Source: Artocarpus heterophyllus
Taxonomy: Eukaryota; Streptophyta; Magnoliopsida; Rosales; Moraceae
Length of the DNA: 64,000 bases
Direction: 5' to 3'
Assembly: GCA_025403435.1 (NCBI GenBank)
Contig: CM046349.1
Location: 21,288,004-21,352,003, forward strand
In this document: in pieces, positions 24,807 through 37,348 of the stretch
Numbering within the stretch: the first letter of the stretch is position 1
How the letters are laid out: every line of letters begins with the position of its first letter
Position numbers and translations under genes: made by a program
The notes under the pieces: model-generated
Databases searched by the model: none
What the model was told of the DNA's origin: nothing
The model's input: the letters and a program-made list of their open reading frames with translations, nothing else

Positions 24807-25676
24807 AATTAGACTCTTAAAATTATAGATTTCCAATTACTTATTTTTTAGAGTTGTCCACTTGATATAGTCAATATATATAAGTCGATCCTTTATAAAT
24901 AGTTCATAATTAGATCTAGGTAAAAATTTGTTAATCTCCACTTATTTATCCTTAAGAACAATTGATTCTATAATAAATAATAAATTCATGATCTTAATCA
25001 CGAATTGAGCGTTATTATTATTTAAGCCCCGAATCTACTCAAGAGAATTATTTATCTGCTTCTTGTTAGAGAAGAAATGGATTCTATCTTGTAGATATTA
25101 ACATTTCTAACTATTTACTTTGTCACGTTTCTAAGATACAAGGAACATTATTTAATTCTCAAATTTGCACCGAGTAAGTCAAAAGACATAAATTCATAAA
25201 TAGGAGTCTGCTAATACTTAGGATTAAGATCATATTATATATGACCATCTGTCGATGTGATTAGAACTTGCTATATTTAATAGAAATTATTAGCTATTCA
25301 TATCTCATCATGTCTCAGTCCTATATAATCTCATTATGCTCAATACACTCGTTTAATGACTCAATACATGAATGGTTTAGATAAGACCAATCCATTCTTA
25401 ATGGAAATGACCTGCACTAGTAACACTTAATTAAAGAATCCATACTTCAATTGAATAATAAATTATAAAAATTAATTATATGTCACTAACCATTTTAATT
25501 ATCATCTTTAAATAATATCTTCTTGTATATAACGCTTATAAACAATAAAGTCATATAAATAATTATAAAATTTTCATGATATCCTTAAAGTATTCAAAAC
25601 ACATATATGCAAATGTAATGAATAAATTCACTTTATTTATTTATAAATATGCCCATTTCAAAATATTATATACTTT

Positions 25677-26625
25677 ATGGGCATCTATGCTAATAGTGGC
25701 AGTGATAGTTTATGTTGGCTAAGCTCTAGAATGCCTAGCTTCCAAACAAGATCAAAATCCACTGCTGCCTTACCTATGTTTTGGCAATCGTCTCTACAGG
25801 TTCTCAAGGTAAGCCCTCTCTGTCGCCTTGGTCATAAAGGAATGGAGGACCAATATCATGTTTTTTCAGGCTGTCATCGTGCCCAACAAGTATGGTATGC
25901 AAGTCCTATTTGGTAGGTTATTTGTCAGTTTCCTAGTGGACCTATATCTTTTCTATGCTCCCACTTCGCTCTAAACGGTAAACTGGAGGATATTGAAAAT
26001 TTTTATATGTTGTTCTGGAGCATTTGGTTGGATAGAAACAACTTGATTCATAGGAGCAGGTTCGATAGCTTTGAAGGGAATGATTGAGAGGGCAAGAAGA
26101 ATGCTTGGGGACTACTAGGTCTGTTCGAAAGCAGAAGTTGTCAAAACTCCCACTGTCATGATTCCTAATGGAAAGTGGATACCTCCTAAGCCTGGCACTG
26201 TTAAGATAAATGTGGATATGGTAGTTAAAGGACATCTGAACTTCATTGGTATAGGAGTTTGTGTCCAAGATGAGACGGGATGTGTTTTGGGTTTAACGTT
26301 GTTGCGGATTTCTAGAATGTATTCTCCCTATGTAGCAAAATATATAGTGTTAAGAGAAGGCACACGGTTTGTTATGGAAGGTGGGTTTGTTGATTAGGTC
26401 ACTGAGTCGTATGCGATTAATGTGGTTTAAATGGTGAGATCTCCGACGATGAGGGCTCTTGAAGTTTTGATCATAGAAGGCACTAGATAAGCTACTTCTC
26501 TGGCACATAGTGGTTATATGTGCTACGTTCCTCGGAAGGGAAATTTCATGGCCAAATGTTTAACTAATTATGCTTGTTTTATTTACCCTGATTGTATTTG
26601 GATTTGGTGTGACGCCAAGGCTTAT
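25677..26625 (+). pseudogene. LINE ORF2 part 3: zf-RVT and RNase H (broken)
   Basis: The zf-RVT zinc-binding domain lies at 25,800-25,920 (LCRLGHKGMEDQYHVFSGCH then AQQVWYASPIW), followed by FWSIWLDRNNLIHRSRF (near 26,010). From 26,158 comes an RNase H domain: PPKPGTVKINVDMVVKG, then GIGVCVQDETG. The usual catalytic Glu is Lys (VAKYIVLREGTRF), and YVPRKGNFMAKCL lies near 26,525. Part of ORF2 between 17,503 and here is missing. Stops at about 26,396 and 26,428 break the frame. Confidence 0.88.
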
Positions 26626-27060
26626 TAGAGAAGCTGTAATATTCTATATAGGACTATTTGGTATTGTTTTTAAAATAGGTGAAAATATTTTTGTTTTAAA
26701 AATAAAATTTTTTAAAAATTATATTAAGAATATTTTTAAAATTTTTATCTTAAAAAATATATGAAAATATTTTTAAAAATTTTAATAACAAAAACAAGGC
26801 CTATATAGGTGGAATGAACATAATCGGGTTTTTCTTAAAAAAAAAAATCATCTTTGAACCTTTGTTAATTTTTTTCATTCTTAATTTATGCAATGAGCAC
26901 TGATGGGACCTACCGGTGGGGCCATCTCTGAGAGAGGATCAGGCAAAAAAAAAAAAAAGGTTTTTTCTTATCCAATAGCACTGCGTTACACCGATTTCGA
27001 GCAAGTACTCTTGCAAAATCCGGAAGGCGCTTTCTTCTCGCTTCCATAACACCCCCATTT
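26626..27060. other. AT-rich LINE tail and upstream region of the KH gene
   Basis: 26,660-26,800 is very AT-rich with repeated AAATATTTTTAAAA-like pieces. An A-run at about 26,839-26,850 could be the LINE poly(A). A second A-run lies at 26,946-26,959. From about 26,960 the sequence looks like a plant promoter region. No gene is seen. Confidence 0.6.
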
Positions 27061-27071
27061 CCAAACACACT

Positions 27072-27074
<3 letters not shown>

Positions 27075-27112
<38 letters not shown>
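27075..27112 (+). repeat. (CT)n microsatellite upstream of the KH gene
   Basis: An uninterrupted CT run, followed by a CT-rich leader ending about 340 bp before the KH start codon. CT/GA tracts are common in plant core promoters and 5' leaders, so it may lie near the transcription start, by inference. Confidence 0.8.
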
Positions 27113-27115
<3 letters not shown>

Positions 27116-27455
27116 CACTCTCTAGGGTTTCTCTTGAGTACGAGGTTCATCTCCTTGAAGATTTCCATTCCAAGTGTGGCCTTTTCTATAATCTAAATCG
27201 ACTGCAACTCGGGACTCGCCTAAAAGGTTTGCCCTTCAAACTCAGTTTCACTCTGTTTGCGTCTTCAATTTCGCGTCTTCAGTTTGCGTCTTCAATTTCA
27301 CATCTTTATATACTATACTTCCCTATTTCCAAAGAAAACTCGACATTCAATTGCTTCCTCCATACGCAACAAATTTCACTTCGATTGTTCTTCAACACTC
27401 AACAGCCTTTTTGTCATCAGGAAGCGCCAAAAAAAAAACCCAAAATTTTGCAGTA

Positions 27456-30400
27456 ATGGGGGAATCTGGGAAGCGATTTCGGTCGCAGAGAGACCACCAC
27501 GACGGCGAAGGCAAGAACCAGAGGAGACGAACGAGCGATAACAGGGACGAGAGGCAAAGCGACGAGCTGATCGTTTATCGGATTCTGTGCTCGCTTGGAG
27601 TGATCGGGAGCGTCATTGGAAAGAGCGGGAAGGTGATAAATTCCATTAGGCAAGAGACTAGGGCAAAGATTAAGGTCGTCGATCCGTTTCCTGGTGCGAA
27701 CCATAGGGTTCTGACGATCTACTGCTACGTTAGGGAGAAGGACAAGGTTGAAATTGAGGACGAGTTCAATGAGCGGAGGCCTTTCTGTGCCGCGCAAGAC
27801 GCTCTTCTCAAAGTTCATGTTGCCATTGCCAATGCTGTGGCTGCGGCTGGGGACTCCGATAGGAAACGGAGGGATAGGGACAGGGATAGAGATAAGGATA
27901 AGGCTGCGGAATGTGAGATTCTTGTTCCGACTAGCCAGTCTGCAAATGTGATTGGTAAAGCCGGCGCAACGATTAAGAGATTGAGAAGCAAGACGAGGAC
28001 GAGCATTAAAGTTAGCTCCAAGGATTCTAGCGACCCCACTCATTCGTGTGCAAAGGAGTTTGACAATTTTGTTCAGGTTAGTACTTTTGTGTAAAACAGG
28101 TTTTGCGTGTTTGGCTTACTTCTTTGGGGATTTTTGTTACCAATAAGGATGAAAATGTCCGGTGGATTCTAATTTACGAAGTTGATATCTATGTTCATGA
28201 TAGGAATAAATTGAGAACTATTAGAAAACGTCAAAAAAGAGAGAAGAAGTTAGATATATGTTTTATTGATTTATTAGTTGCAGATATTGATTATTCTAAT
28301 GAACATTTATGACGACAAACTTTGGGAATGCACATTTGAATTGAAGTTGCGGCTCTGATCAGAATGGAAGAAAGCTTGACTGTTTGATAATTTACTTGTA
28401 CTGCTACTTTATTTGGATTTTTCATTTGTTAAAGAAGGGGTTTGTTATGCCTAGAAATATTTGTTTGTCTTGTTATAATTTTTTTTTCCAAATAATAAGA
28501 ATAAAAAACAGATATTGCTTGGTGTTCACTTGTCATTGTCCTAAATGGATTTTGTGCGTGAAATATAATTTATATTCGAGCTTTTGGATTAACAGATAAC
28601 TGGTGAATCAGATGGAGTGAGAAAAGCCTTGTTTGCTATTTCTTCAATTATGTACAAGTTCTCACCAAAGGAAGAGATATCTCTTGAGACAACTGTGCCA
28701 GAAGCCCCACCAAGCATAATTATTCCATCAGATGTCTCAATTTATCCATCAAGTAGGATATATCCTAGTGCAGATCTATTCTCACTCCTAGGTCTTTTCC
28801 TCCGATTTTAGGCGCTACACATGTTCCAGATATCCAGGGTTATGCAGATGCCGGAAATACATGGTCTCTTTATTCATCTGCTATTCCTGGAGTTTCTGGT
28901 TTTAGTGCTGCCTCTCGGTCTGAGGAGTTAGTTGTGAGGGTTTTGTGTCCTTTTGACAAGATTGGACGTGTAATTGGCAAGGGTGGAAGTACCATTAAAG
29001 TTATAAGGCAGGCTAGTGGTGCTCGTGTTGAAGTTGACGATACAAAGGATGATTGCGATGAGTGTGTCATTACCATAACATAAACCGAGGTATTACCTTC
29101 CTCCAGGCCTGATGTATCATTTCACATTTAAAATTCACTTTTTTTTTCCTATTATATATTATAGATTTCTCCAATTCGGAGATATGTCCCTTATAAAAAA
29201 AAAAATTGATATGTGCACAAGCTTGGATCCCGTGCCCTGGCTCACAGCTGTGTCAGAATTCTCTCCCTTTCCTCACCTTAGTCACACTTTGATGCAGTCA
29301 CTTATTTTCCATCCCGCCACCCCTCTTCCTTCCTGTTTGAATTTCTTTAAAAGAAAAAATTTGCTTAATAGTAGTTATAGCCCTATAACTATGTGGTTTT
29401 ATGAGTCTTTGAAGGTAGCCAATATGAGAACACCTGCAGCTCCAAAAGGACACTTATATATATTATGAATTATTTTGTCGAGCGAATGAATACTGTACAG
29501 TTATTAAGAGCTAAAAGATAAAAATCAAATTTCACATGGATCTCTTGTATGTCTGTTCAGGGCACCAAATTCCATGATTTCGGTAGTAGTACGTCCAGTA
29601 CAATTCTGACAGACTGCATCAATAATTCAATATATTGCCTACTTGCTTATTGAAATAGTAGATATTGATGATGCTTTTTTTTAGGCAGCAGATGACCTGA
29701 AGTCTATGGCTGTTGAAGCTGTTTTATTGCTGCAAGGGAAGATAAACGACGAAGATGATGAGACAGTTTCTATCCAACTTCTTGTTCCATCTAAAGTTAT
29801 CGGATGTATCATTGGAAGGAGTGGTTCAATTATTAATGAAATTCGTAAGAGAACTAAAGCTGATGTGCGTATCTCAAAGGGTGACAAGCCTAGGTGTGCT
29901 GATATCAATGATGAGCTTGTTGAGGTTTGTCTTTTAAAGTAAAAAAAGAAACGCTTTATCCTTTTTTTTTCAATTGTGGTTCCGTTTATCTCATTGTCTG
30001 CATCTGTCATTTGACTTCTTTTTGTCCAGTTGTCAGGAGAAGTTGTTAATGTAAAGATGCACTTATCCAGATTGTTTTAAGGCTCCGAGATGATGTATTG
30101 AGAGATAGAGATGGTGTGGCTAACCCAGCCGCCGGTACTGAATCTTTATATTCAGGTGGTACTAGTCTTTCAGTGCCATCAATGCTGCCTTCTGTTTCGC
30201 AAGTGGGTCCTTTGGGTTATGATCAGAGGACTGAAAGCGGAAGTGGCTTGGGTATGATTGCTTCGAGCAGCCTCTATGGATATGGGTCTTTGTCGGTATG
30301 TAGAATCAGATATTGGACAAGTTTTCCAGTTGTTCTAAGTCATAACTAATCACTACTATCCTTTTGCTGTAATTTAGAATATCACCACCATTGTTGCCAC

Positions 30401-32424
30401 TGCTTCAAAATTCTCACATAAAATAAAAGATTAATTAAATTTCCCTGATGTAGAGCAAGTGAGTTATAACCTACAGAGGCTAACCTAACCAACCTTGCTT
30501 GAACAATGGAAAGAGCCCCAGTTTATTTATCCATCTAATCAAATTTGCTAAAGGTGTTCAGTTAATTGAGGATTTGAAGGCAGTAGATTGGTCGATAAAG
30601 ATTGTTCTTTCATGCTTTTGTGAGATGATGTACAGATTTTTCTGAATTGGGAACAGAAAACTTGCGCTATTGTGCCTTCAGCTCATGGCTTTGATTATCT
30701 ATTGTGTTTACACTAAGGGTAGTTGGGTTTACTGAAACTTTCTTTCAAAGTCAATATTTTTTTAACTGTTTGTTTTCACCTTTGTTTATCTCTCTTTAAT
30801 TTTGCTTGCTGAGCCGTCATTAGTTGTGTGTCTGTTTGTCTTTTTGCTAAGGTATATTGATTTTTATTTTTTTAGTTTTTTGTTCAACCTTTTGTACGCT
30901 TAGCTAAAAATTATTAAGCTTCCTTTTTCTTTCCTGTTGTTTATTTATTAATATATTTTTTTTTTCTGGATAGTTGGGAGAAAATGGCTATGGCTCAATG
31001 TCTTCGTATTCATCCAAGCTGTATGGGGGGTAAGTACCATCACAGTATCACTTTTTAAGATCTGGCTTTGCTTGTATTTCTTTTGGCATCATTTCTACCA
31101 ATTGGAGACAGCTTTCTTATACAATGTTGCCGTGCAGGTTGCCTTCTCCATCTACACTTGAGATGTTGATTCCTGCTAATGCAGTGTGTAAAGTTATGGG
31201 CAAAGGAGGGGCAAATTTAGCCAACATTCGAAAGGTGTTTTCATCCGTCAATGAAATTCTATATTAATATTATTGCTCTCTGTGTGTTTATGTTTATGTT
31301 TTATAAGTGGTCTGAAATCTTGGGTTGATTATCGAACCCATCTTAGGAGAGCCAAGAATTTATTTTAGTTGGGGAACCTCTTTTTTCTTTTTTTCTTTTC
31401 TTTTTTTTTTCCAACTCTTTGTTTCTGTTTTGACTTCCGTTTTTCCCACTCTTATTTTTTTTTTTCCCAAATATATCAAGTAAGTTTAATGGAAGTTTTT
31501 AAGCTTAGGTCTCAAAAAGTTATAGCTAAGAATTGACAAATATTATGGTTTTATCTGTTTTTTAGTTTGGAACAATAAGGATATCCATAAATTTCTAGAA
31601 CATCTCAGCGGGGCAAAATTATAGACTTGATAGTTCAATTTAAAGTTTTATATAAGTTTAGTGGCAAAAGTTAAGAACTGAAAAATTCTAATGGGGGTGC
31701 GTGCCCCCACTGGCTATAATGTGGCTTCACCACTGAATATGACCTTATGTTGCAATGAATTGCAAGGTCATGTTTTACTGTCATGTGAACCTTTATTTTT
31801 TACCTTCCTAAGTTCAAATTTGGGATTTAGGGGGCTTGATTTGTTATATAAAATTATGACAATCCTATTATTAGGAGGGATAATTGATGATGTTCATGAC
31901 ATAAAGTTGCTCGACTTAGATTATGTACTTGAACCAAGGCTTTATCCAATGTATGTAATGTTCTGCTACTTTTCTGGTCCTCGTGATATTTTTTGGTTCT
32001 ACAATGATTGTATATTCCATGCCTTTTTCCTCTTTTAGGCAGATGTTTCTTTTGCTATTGTATGGGAAAGAAAACTTTGATTGTTTGTCCATGACATAAA
32101 GTTGATATTACACGGGATAGAAAACTTTGATCGTTTTCTTATAGTGAGTTGTACGGGCTTTACACTGGGATCTGAATGTATTTAAATTTCTTTTGTATTG
32201 GTTAAAACTTGAATGTTAACTCTGTACTTTCTGACTATATGATAATTGGTTTGTTTCAAAGGGATTCTCATGCATACTAGTTCCTATCTCAGATTTCTGG
32301 AGCAGTGGTAGAAATTTCTGAATCAAAATCTTCTCGGGGTGATTGTATTGCTCATATGTCTGGAACACCTGAACAAAAGCGTACAGCAGAGAGCTTGATT
32401 CAGGCATTTATGATGGCCACTTAA
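27456..32424 (+). pseudogene. five-KH-domain RNA-binding protein gene (HEN4-like family), with three disabling lesions
   Basis: Seven exons with GT/AG sites: 27,456-28,076; 28,596-29,089; 29,685-29,924; 30,030-30,295; 30,974-31,029; 31,138-31,234; 32,293-32,424 (TAA). The start is MGESGKRFRSQRD, and the end, EQKRTAESLIQAFMMAT, is typical of the family. The five KH domains each keep a GxxG loop: GKSG and GKAG (exon 1), GKGG (exon 2), GRSG (exon 3), GKGG (exon 6). The KH1-KH2 linker is Arg/Asp-rich. Family members are nuclear RNA-binding proteins acting in pre-mRNA processing. Lesions: one base missing near 28,776 (exon 2), a TAA at 29,081-29,083 at the end of KH3, and one base missing near 30,056 (exon 4). 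Exon phases otherwise join cleanly. It is a recently dead gene, or live if the lesions are assembly errors. Confidence 0.9.
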
Positions 32425-35400
32425 GTTTTTAAGGTGCTTCCTGGTGTTCGAAGGTGAACAGTCAAATTCTGATCAATTCCCTCACATATTTCCTTTCTGT
32501 AGCTCCTTTAGGTTTTGGTTCTGGGGGAGGGAATCTTATCTAGGAATATTTAATTGGGCTTCTTCTCTCGACCCTTCCATATTGGTTAACATGAAGATCG
32601 TGCTGGAGGATTCGCTGTTATTTATGTTTAGGGGGTATAGGGTTCTATCTTTTGTCTTATCCTAATCTGCAATATCATCTGACTTAGGAACTTAGTTGGT
32701 CCTTTCTTTCCTTTCGTATTTGCTGTTCTGCTCTTTTTCTTGTCTAGTGTAGGGTTCTCGGATTTCCATCACTATCATACTCTGAGTTGGATGTTCGTGC
32801 CAGTAAATTATTCAATATGGCCCATTTGTCAAATCTTATAATTTGTTTGATGATTTTCTGGCCATTCATCCAGTTTCTTTCGGCTCCTAGCCAGAAGCAT
32901 CTTGTCTATTGTGTTGTACGTGCTATGCAATTGATTTTTATTTCTTCCTTTTAAATTCTCCTTGACTTAAAATTTCAGTGCAGCTCAAAATGAGGGAAAA
33001 ATCATCTTCTGCAGTTATATAACCTATAATGGAACGTGTAGTTCCTCTCCAAGTGTGCCTCTTTGTTCTGTATCCTCTGCCGTGTTTTTTTGCTAAATTT
33101 CTGTATCCTGTCTTGATTCTGGGTAATGATGTTACTCTGCATGCAGCAAACATCATTACAGATTGAATCGTGGAATTACATCTACAGATGATTTTTGACC
33201 TTTGAATTCCAATTGCAACATTTTTTGCTCAACAGATATATATCTGATTTCTGACCTTTATTCCAGTTGCAACATTTATTGCTGTAAATCTCACGACATT
33301 CCCTGGCAGAATTTAGCATGCCCTGTTTGTAAAAATCTATCCTGGTAGTTGTTTTTACACTGCTGCCTAAAAATTGTCCCTTTGATACTCTTTTCTTTTT
33401 TACTTAGTTTTACTGGATAATGATGACTAATATCTCAGCTGAAGAGCTCATTTTCTGGATGACTGACTTCCCTGATCAACTAGGTGCTGATGAATTAGAA
33501 TTCAGAGGCTAAAATATCAATTGCGCTTTGTCTATCTTGATCCTTAAGCAATTAAGCTGCACCCTAATCACAGCTGACTCTTTGATTTTAAGTCCTATTC
33601 TAATTAAAAATTAGAAATTGTGCCAATTGATGGTGCTTAGTTATACTATTTGTGCATTCTTTCCATTCAAATGCTATTATGTCAGCCTATTGCATGTTCT
33701 TATAGCATGCATGTCCGTCTAATTACAATAGTTAGAGGCTATTATAGTACAACAACAGCATCAATTTTGCTGCATCTAATGCCACTGAGTCATTTCTTCG
33801 TAATATTTCTTTTTACCATGAAACTTTTGATGGCAAAAGGGATCCACAAACCTGACACCTATGTGGTTATGGCATTAAAACTTCTAATTTTATGGATTTT
33901 TTACATTGCATAGTGATACAGACAGATTTGATTTTTCCGCATCATAAACTTACAGTAGAAGTATTGAATTTATAAACTTTGCAACAGGTCCCTCTTTTCG
34001 TATGCCCTACTCAATACTGTGCACAAGTATTCTTCTTATATACCCTACTAAATCCTAGTGAAGGTGTGATTCAATTGGACACGTTTTCAAATAGTTGGAC
34101 TTTGCCAACTGAATCAGCTTGCATACCTTGACCAAAAAATATAAAAGAACTCTCCTCTTTTACCATCTTCACTTTCCACTTTGAGTTCTCTCCATCTTGT
34201 TTACGGTGAAGAGCAGGGTTGCATACGGTTTTTCTCTACCATGTGTACTCTATTAGATCTTGGCTAGTTTGCTTTCTTTTCCTCCATATTATCCTTGAGA
34301 CTCCCTCTCCCAGTATCTAGTGTGTGTACTCTTGTTCCTGGTTTCGAGCTTTCTAGGCTATATTTAGTAGTAGCAAGGTTAACCTGTTGGTGTTGGTGTT
34401 TGGTGATCAGTGGGATTATTTGTGGATTTAATCGCACACAATAGCTAAAGCAGCATTGAACATCGCACAAGCTATTTATCGATTGAATGCTCAATGATTT
34501 CATTTGCTTTCATGTGCTGAAGCAGAAACCTTCTAAGATTTGTATGCTTTTGGCGAGTTGTTGATTATTCTTTGTTCTTTGGGGTGTCGGAACTGTGAAA
34601 TGATCTAACATAGCAGCATTTTTTTTTTTTTTACTTTGGTTTATGTGTAACCTGTACTTGTACACATTTTTTATTTTAAGTTAAACAAAATTTGGTAATT
34701 TTACGAATACACGTCTAAAAACAGAGATTAAGAAGATAATTCTTCCTCTTTTGATGTTTGATGTTGCTGTTGCAATTTATCTCTTTTCTTTAAGAAGAAA
34801 AGCAGAAAATAGTAACTTCATCTTCATGGAGTGATCTGTTTCTCTTCTGTGTTACTATTGGATGCTAGCAATAATCTAATTTACGTTACTGATTGCTGAA
34901 TGGATTTTGGCCAACAATGTCATGAAGCATCAGACATTTATTTAATCAGTTCTTAGAACAAGGGGAGTTATCTGTCCTCTCTGTTTCACCAAGTCTTTAA
35001 CGAGATGTTGAATAAGATAAAGGCAGCATGCTGTTCTTTGCTGGGATTTAATGCTTTGTGGCTGGTGCCAGGCATGATAATTTAGTAGCAACGACTAACA
35101 AATGCTCAGGAAAACCTCTTTTTTTTTTTTTTTTGTGGATGTGTTGACACCAGTACTTCGTGCACAAGTATAGGAGAGTTGAGAGACATTATTTTGTCCT
35201 AAAGCCATGTCGTGTGTATTGTTGAAAACCTAGTAAAAGGAATTTGGAATTGAAATTCGGTTGTCATCCTAACGATGCGAAATATATCAACTACTGTTTG
35301 AATGAAGCAATACTAACACACACGCACACACTCATTTTCCTTCCAAATAAAGGAAAGTGACGGATCTTTTTTTTTTTTTTAATTTATCTTAAATTACAAT

Positions 35401-35514
35401 TTTGCTCGCTCTTATCCACGCGAGCCATCACGACTCGAGCGAAGCAGTTGCATTGGCCGAGTCACAGTCTGAGACTGTTTTGTAACGTTTTGCCCGAGTT
35501 GGAGAGTTTGATCC
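32425..35514. other. intergenic region between KH gene and aminotransferase, left part
   Basis: It begins with the KH 3' untranslated region. The rest is T-rich unique-looking sequence with poly(T) runs (34,620, 35,120). Short ORFs exist but none shows a recognisable domain, codon pattern or splice context. I see no gene here. Confidence 0.55.
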
Positions 35515-35652
35515 TAGAAAGTAGAACCTTTAATAGCTTGTTTGGACGAGCAGTTGGAATCGTTGGTGAGAATTGATATTGGTTAGAAAGTAGAACCTTT
35601 AATAGCTTGTTTGGACGAGCAGTTGGAATCGTTGGTGAGAATTGATATTGGT
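35515..35652. repeat. perfect 69-bp tandem duplication
   Basis: 35,515-35,583 and 35,584-35,652 are identical (unit begins TAGAAAGTAGAACCTTTAAT). It lies next to a MITE-like stretch (35,650-35,760, TTTTACACTATAGTTGT) ending GCCAAACACATGCG. Confidence 0.93.
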
Positions 35653-36337
35653 TTAAAACACTATAGCTGTTAAGAGTTTTACATTATAGTTTTCTTTTAT
35701 TTTACACTATAGTTGTAGAAAGCTTTTTACTGTATGTTGAAACTGTAGGTGCCAAACACATGCGTATTCTCACATTCATCATACGGCCAAATTTCTTTGT
35801 TCAAATTGACTATTATGTAGGACCTGAAAAGTGAAAACCGTCTCTGGAAGATGATGGCTGAGCGTATCCTGAAAAACTTACAGACTCAATTTACCAATAA
35901 AAAAAGAAAAGAAAAGAAAGCGGGTTTCTATTACTCCCAGGAGTCGGCAAGCATCAGGAACTACTCCTTATCTTTTTCGGTATTCATTTCAGACGTGTAC
36001 TCAACCTTAAACTGTATAAATTAAAATAAAGCATGCTTACGAAAATGGCCCAGATTCACTTCCTCTCTGCTCTTCTTTTTAAATGCCTTCCGTTTACCCC
36101 TGAATTTCAAAATTACACTTTAGACTATCTAGATTGAGACAGCAAATTGCATTAGTCCAGATTTTTTTTTTTTTTGAAAAAATTTTTTGTTCTTATTTTT
36201 CTTCTCGCCGTTATTTCTCAAACAAATGCCTCTACAATTTAAAAGAGTAGAAAATTGCCCCTAAGTTCATACCAAGTTACTACTTTGATATTTCTGTTAG
36301 TAAAACATTAACTTTTTCGCGATGGATTTTAATTGCA

Positions 36338-36862
36338 TGTGGATTATCGAACTAGTTGGTAATGTAGACAATATAAGTATGGTGAGGGTGATACAAGGCT
36401 TGCAAACAAAGGAAGCGATAATTAGGTTAGCTCGAGAAGAACTTTCAATATATATTTCTTAATAATTTTTTTGGCGGGAACCGCAAAAACATTTACCGGT
36501 GAGTATCTTTTTTCAATCGTCAAATTATAAAAAATAATATAGTCTTAACAAACTCTAACGGTTTTAAAACTTGCAAACAAAGGAGGCAAGGGTGATATAT
36601 GTGGATTATCGAACTAATAGATCTTAACTATGTGTGGATTATCGAACTAGTTGGTAATGTGGACAATATAAGAAGGTGAGGGTGATACAAGGCTTGCAAA
36701 CAAAGGAGGCGATAATTAGGTTAGCTCGAGAAGAACTTTCAATATATATTTCTTAATAATTTTTTAGGTGGAAACCGAAAAAAATCCATTAGTGAGTATC
36801 TTTTTTTAGTCGTCAAATTATAAAAAAAAAATAGTCTTAATAAAATCTAACGGTTTTAAAAG
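36338..36862. repeat. imperfect tandem repeat of about 230 bp
   Basis: 36,338-36,570 (starting TGTGGATTATCGAACTAGTT and ending CTAACGGTTTTAAAA) recurs at 36,633-36,861. The 62-bp spacer itself holds partial copies of the same unit. The copies differ by scattered substitutions and small indels. No coding potential was recognised. Confidence 0.88.
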
Positions 36863-36869
36863 ATGTACT

Positions 36870-37348
36870 AACCGGAAAAGTTATCTTATTTTTTCTTAGA
36901 ATTTTTAAAAATTTTCAAGTTTATTGTTTAAATTATATTTTGTCAAGCATGGCCTACACATATCAAAATGGTTAAGTAAAATGACACAACATTTACTCTT
37001 GAAAAGAAGATTAAATTTAGAGAAAAGAAAAAGACGCTTGTGGAATTGCAGGCAACGAGCACGAGGGGAAAGTAACAAAGAAGAAAAAGCGAGAAAAGAG
37101 AAAGAATTAGGATTTTGGGAAAATGAATGTATCCATGCGTCACGAAATAAAAAACGACAACAATTACTTTCGGGAGAAAAATATTTAAGCCCAATATTTT
37201 CTGTTTCTAAAAATAAAACATGGGAAAGTCGATTTCTTGCTCTGCTTGCTTCCTTTTGCGACGTCACCAGTATTCATTGAAACTTCCAAAGAAGGCTAAA
37301 TTAAACTAGTGTATTAAAATCTCATCGTACTTGAATTTGCGATCAACA
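36870..37348. other. upstream region of the aminotransferase gene
   Basis: A purine-rich stretch (37,010-37,120) opens unrelated frames on both strands (for example 36,924-37,280), none with a recognisable domain. It is probably promoter and 5' leader of the gene at 37,349. Confidence 0.5.

Larger units (their letters stand above)
17504..25671 (-). mobile_element. second LTR insertion in the LINE, itself split by copia B
   Basis: The two outer pieces, 17,504-18,562 and 24,812-25,671, join into one LTR-like unit of about 1.92 kb in minus orientation. It has a TATA-like CTCTATAAATAG on the minus strand (near 17,910) and a CT-rich leader. The flanks are GCTTT (17,499-17,503) and ACTTT (25,672-25,676), four of five bases alike, a plausible old target-site duplication. 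The termini no longer read TG/CA, so the ends are provisional. Its sequence is not obviously the same family as the LTR at 15,265. Confidence 0.68.
11835..26640 (+). mobile_element. L1-type LINE with RNase H, split by nested insertions
   Basis: Pieces at 11,835-15,264, 17,155-17,503 and 25,677-26,640 together give a plant L1-type element: ORF1 (DUF4283 and zinc knuckle), ORF2 (endonuclease, reverse transcriptase, zf-RVT) and an RNase H domain. They are interrupted by a solo LTR (15,265-17,149) and a larger nested LTR insertion (17,504-25,671). Coding is heavily decayed. The 5' boundary against the CACTA relic is uncertain. The 3' end is AT-rich, with an A-run near 26,839-26,850 that may be the tail. 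Confidence 0.9.

Noticed and set aside
17523..25695. ATGCTAATAG at 17,523-17,532 and 25,686-25,695 as a target-site duplication
   Set aside because: It lies inside the LTR on the left and beyond the LTR on the right and is too long for an LTR element; GCTTT/ACTTT fits the ends better. It may be chance.
27417..28043. 208-aa minus-strand ORF across KH exon 1
   Set aside because: It is the antisense shadow of a conserved KH-domain exon, and no domain is recognisable in it.
36924..37280. Overlapping ORFs on both strands upstream of the aminotransferase
   Set aside because: Purine-rich stretch with complementary frames, no domain and no splice or start context.
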